From JACMLC01 sp963817025 (lineage in GTDB: Bacteria > Acidobacteriota > Blastocatellia > Pyrinomonadales > Pyrinomonadaceae), in assembly GCA_963817025.1 (NCBI GenBank), contig CAWFML010000001.1:558001-622000 (forward strand): 64,000 bases of DNA, in the 5' to 3' direction. The stretch's first letter is position 1, and the number at the start of each line of letters is the position of its first letter. Shown piece by piece: positions 62,130-64,000 of this stretch. Under the pieces are notes generated by a model that had not been told where the DNA came from, made no database searches, and saw only the letters and a program-made list of their open reading frames with translations. The translations under genes were made by a program, and so were the position numbers.

Positions 62130-62903
62130 TTACGGTCTCGGCTCAAAGGGCAAGGGCTTGGCCTCGCGCGCGGAGACGTGTGTAATCAGCTCGCCCGTGC
62201 GAAATCTTGCCGAATCGAGCGGCGCGCTCACCACAGAAGGCGGCGGGTAATGCGTGTCGAAAGCGGGCTGCATGCGCTCGCGTTGCGCTCTGCGCCGCAC
62301 CCAGTCAACCAGCATGTACACGCCGAGCGCGACCAGCAGCACAGGGAGAAGCTCGCGCACCGGCAACCGTATGCCGAGCATCGTATGAAGCAGAAAGACC
62401 GTGCCCAAGACCAGCAGCGTCAAACTCCACGCCAGAGGATTGCCGTACAGCCTGCGCGCGACCACATCCTCCGCCGCATCCGGCGCAAGACCTGCGCGCA
62501 AGAGTTGCGCGGTGCGGCAGGCGTCCACCGCTGCAAAGAGCCATGTCCCCGCGAAACCTAAAATGAAAAAGAGTATGCCGTCCGTCAGGATAGACATCTG
62601 GAAGAAGCTCGCAAAGATGGCGAACTGCACGATGGCTTTCGAGGTCTGCCCGTTGTAGGCCGCGCCGAGTCCCGGACACATCAGAGAGAGCAGCGTCGCC
62701 ACCAGCGGAGAGCTTCTACGCCGCATGATCGGCACGGCGGAGGATTGCGACTGCTGCTGGCGAAGCATCTCGACGCCCATCACAATGCAATCCTGACAGA
62801 ACGGAAAACCGCGTATGCGATGATCGCAGGCAGGGCACAATGGCCGCTCGCATCCGTTGCATTGCACGACCGCCTGATTTCTTGGATGGTATGCGCAGAT
62901 CAT
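62130..62903 (-). CDS. B-box zinc finger membrane protein
   Basis: A 257-residue protein. The N-terminal 40 residues form a B-box-like zinc-binding module (CAYHPRNQAVVQCNGCERPL, CPACDHRIRGFPFCQDC). Two or three hydrophobic segments follow (LVATLLSLMCPGLGAAYNGQ, LTDGILFFILGFAGTWLFA, LLPVLLVALGVYMLVDWV), with a proline-rich C-terminus. B-box plus a small membrane domain is common in Acidobacteriota and other soil bacteria, but the role is unknown. It lies 32 bp downstream of the anti-sigma gene, so the two are probably one transcript. Confidence 0.82.
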   Translation of the reverse strand: MICAYHPRNQAVVQCNGCERPLCPACDHRIRGFPFCQDCIVMGVEMLRQQQSQSSAVPIMRRRSSPLVATLLSLMCPGLGAAYNGQTSKAIVQFAIFASFFQMSILTDGILFFILGFAGTWLFAAVDACRTAQLLRAGLAPDAAEDVVARRLYGNPLAWSLTLLVLGTVFLLHTMLGIRLPVRELLPVLLVALGVYMLVDWVRRRAQRERMQPAFDTHYPPPSVVSAPLDSARFRTGELITHVSAREAKPLPFEPRP

Positions 62904-62935
62904 TTTAACTTGCCGTATGCCCCCTCGCGGTCTGA

Positions 62936-63760
62936 CTACTCCTGTTGCTTTTTCTCTTCACCCTTATTTGCAGGAGCGTTGTTTGATTTCTGCTCCATGC
63001 TGTTGGTGTTCTGTTCGCTTCTGAAGACCGTTTTCAGCCCTTCAGAGAGACGGTTCACATCCTCGGAAATTTTGGACGGAACGGATTTGCTCGCGCCCTG
63101 TGAATAGCTCTGTTCGGCCAGCTTGACGCTCGCCAGATACATGCCGCTGATCGAGCCGTCGGCAGACACCGTGTTGGTCAGAACCAGCACGGCTAAAAGC
63201 AGCATCATGGCGACGGTCGCAAGCTGCGGCGAGACCAGGGGGTCAAGCAGCCCGCGCAGCCATGCCGCGAGACGCGGGACAAAAGGAGCTTGCACAGTCT
63301 CTGCTTCCGTCGTTCCCAAAGTCGCCTGCAAGATTCTTTCATGCAGACCTGCCGGGACTGCGCGTTCTTCGCTGATATAGGTGTAACAGGCTCCGATAGA
63401 GCGGACGACCTGTCCGGGCAATTCCGTGCAACTCTCGCACAGCGCCGCGTGGCGTTCCCAGCGATGAAAAATCGGAGCCGGGAGAAATCCGTCCAGATAA
63501 TCCGTCAGGTATTCTTCAAACTCTTCGCAGGTCATGGCCGCTGCGGGCATGGTCTGCATCAATATGCGTGCTTCTAATTGGGCGGGCGGCGCAGGAGTGT
63601 CCGCCATGCGGCACGCCTGCACTGTGTTTTTAACTTCACTTAAAAGCTCGTGACAGACAGGGCAGCGCATGGCGTGTCCGGCAAACGCGCTGTTGGTCTG
63701 TGCATCAAGCGTGCCGTCCAGATAATCTGTCAGGCGTTCTTCAAAATCTGCGCAAAGCAT
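62936..63760 (-). CDS. Anti-sigma factor with two zinc-finger (zf-HC2) domains
   Basis: A 274-residue protein with tandem anti-sigma zinc fingers: HAMRCPVC (residues about 29-36, preceded by LTDYLDGTL) and HAALCESC (about 105-112, preceded by LTDYLDGF). One transmembrane segment follows near residue 190 (LATVAMMLLLAVLVLTN), then an extracytoplasmic tail rich in Ser, Asn and Glu. It would hold the ECF sigma factor inactive until a signal is sensed outside. The neighbouring partial gene is the sigma factor. Two HC2 units are unusual; one is typical. Confidence 0.88.
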   Translation of the reverse strand: MLCADFEERLTDYLDGTLDAQTNSAFAGHAMRCPVCHELLSEVKNTVQACRMADTPAPPAQLEARILMQTMPAAAMTCEEFEEYLTDYLDGFLPAPIFHRWERHAALCESCTELPGQVVRSIGACYTYISEERAVPAGLHERILQATLGTTEAETVQAPFVPRLAAWLRGLLDPLVSPQLATVAMMLLLAVLVLTNTVSADGSISGMYLASVKLAEQSYSQGASKSVPSKISEDVNRLSEGLKTVFRSEQNTNSMEQKSNNAPANKGEEKKQQE

Positions 63761-63875
63761 CTTGTTACTCGTTTCTATCCCTCATAATTAAATTTTCCGC
63801 GCGAGAGCTTTTACCACAATCTTTCTCCACCAGCCGTTAAGACGCAGCGGCCCTCAGGTTTTGTCCAAATAAATT

Positions 63876-64000
63876 TTATGTCATCGCCACCACGCGCATC
63901 CGGCGCAGGATTTTTGCCAGCTCGATGCGCCCGCGATTGATGCGCGATTTCACAGTTCCTTCCGGAATCTGTAGCAGCTCGACTATCTCCTGATAGCTCA
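63876..64000 (-). CDS. ECF sigma factor, C-terminal part (cut by window edge)
   Basis: On the minus strand the last 41 codons encode the region-4 helix-turn-helix of an ECF sigma factor (SYQEIVELLQIPEGTVKSRI then NRGRIELAKIL). The gene is truncated by the end of the window. It lies upstream of the anti-sigma gene by 115 bp. Confidence 0.85.
   Translation of the reverse strand, partial: SYQEIVELLQIPEGTVKSRINRGRIELAKILRRMRVVAMT

Overview
The window is about 64 kb of bacterial chromosome, GC-rich by eye. It most resembles a heterotrophic Acidobacteriota of the Blastocatellia type. This is inferred from the secreted FG-GAP protein style (DYDGDGKTDVAVFRPS), the many CGCAAAGGCGCAAAG hairpins between genes and the gene content. 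There is no rRNA, so the assignment is tentative.

Layout. 0-8 kb holds housekeeping and stress genes: two TPR paralogues (one cut by the window edge), a diacylglycerol-kinase-like lipid kinase, a metallophosphoesterase, topA, dprA and a selenocysteine tRNA. 8.2-24.9 kb is an island for aerobic, CoA-thioester-dependent breakdown of aromatics. It encodes boxC, boxB and a TetR regulator (promoter plus an 18-bp palindromic operator before boxC), three crotonases, an SDR dehydrogenase, a RidA-like deaminase, an acyl-CoA dehydrogenase, a flavin monooxygenase of the 2-aminobenzoyl-CoA/salicylyl-CoA type, a separate Old Yellow Enzyme on the other strand, a kynureninase, a tryptophan 2,3-dioxygenase and a benzoate/2-aminobenzoate-CoA ligase. 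Read as a pathway: tryptophan -> N-formylkynurenine -> kynurenine -> anthranilate -> anthraniloyl-CoA -> dearomatised ring -> beta-oxidation, with the Box genes adding a benzoyl-CoA branch. Kynurenine formamidase, BoxA and BoxD are not in the window.

25-46 kb is rich in secreted and membrane proteins: a zinc-ribbon/L12-like/NHL fusion, an esterase, a sugar kinase, an exonuclease, an AidB-like acyl-CoA dehydrogenase, an FG-GAP protein, two tandem divergent copper-amine-oxidase-like proteins, a thioesterase, a VOC protein, a polyferredoxin fused to a cyclic-nucleotide-binding domain, a GT39-like transferase and a single-haem secreted protein. 46-53 kb is signalling: an NtrC-type regulator overlapping a REC-GAF-PAS histidine kinase, a small membrane protein and an HD-GYP/GAF/GGDEF protein. 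53-64 kb holds a subtilase with a C-terminal hexapeptide repeat, an MFS transporter, a CBM9-like protein, an S46 peptidase, an M23 peptidase, small membrane proteins, and an anti-sigma/ECF-sigma pair cut by the right edge.

The most pervasive unexplained feature is a set of more than 30 intergenic hairpins, about 60-240 bp long, of at least a dozen sequence families. Each arm is usually built from a short tandem motif and its mirror image. Some lie nested inside others, some supply the start-codon context of the next gene, and some encode protein ends.
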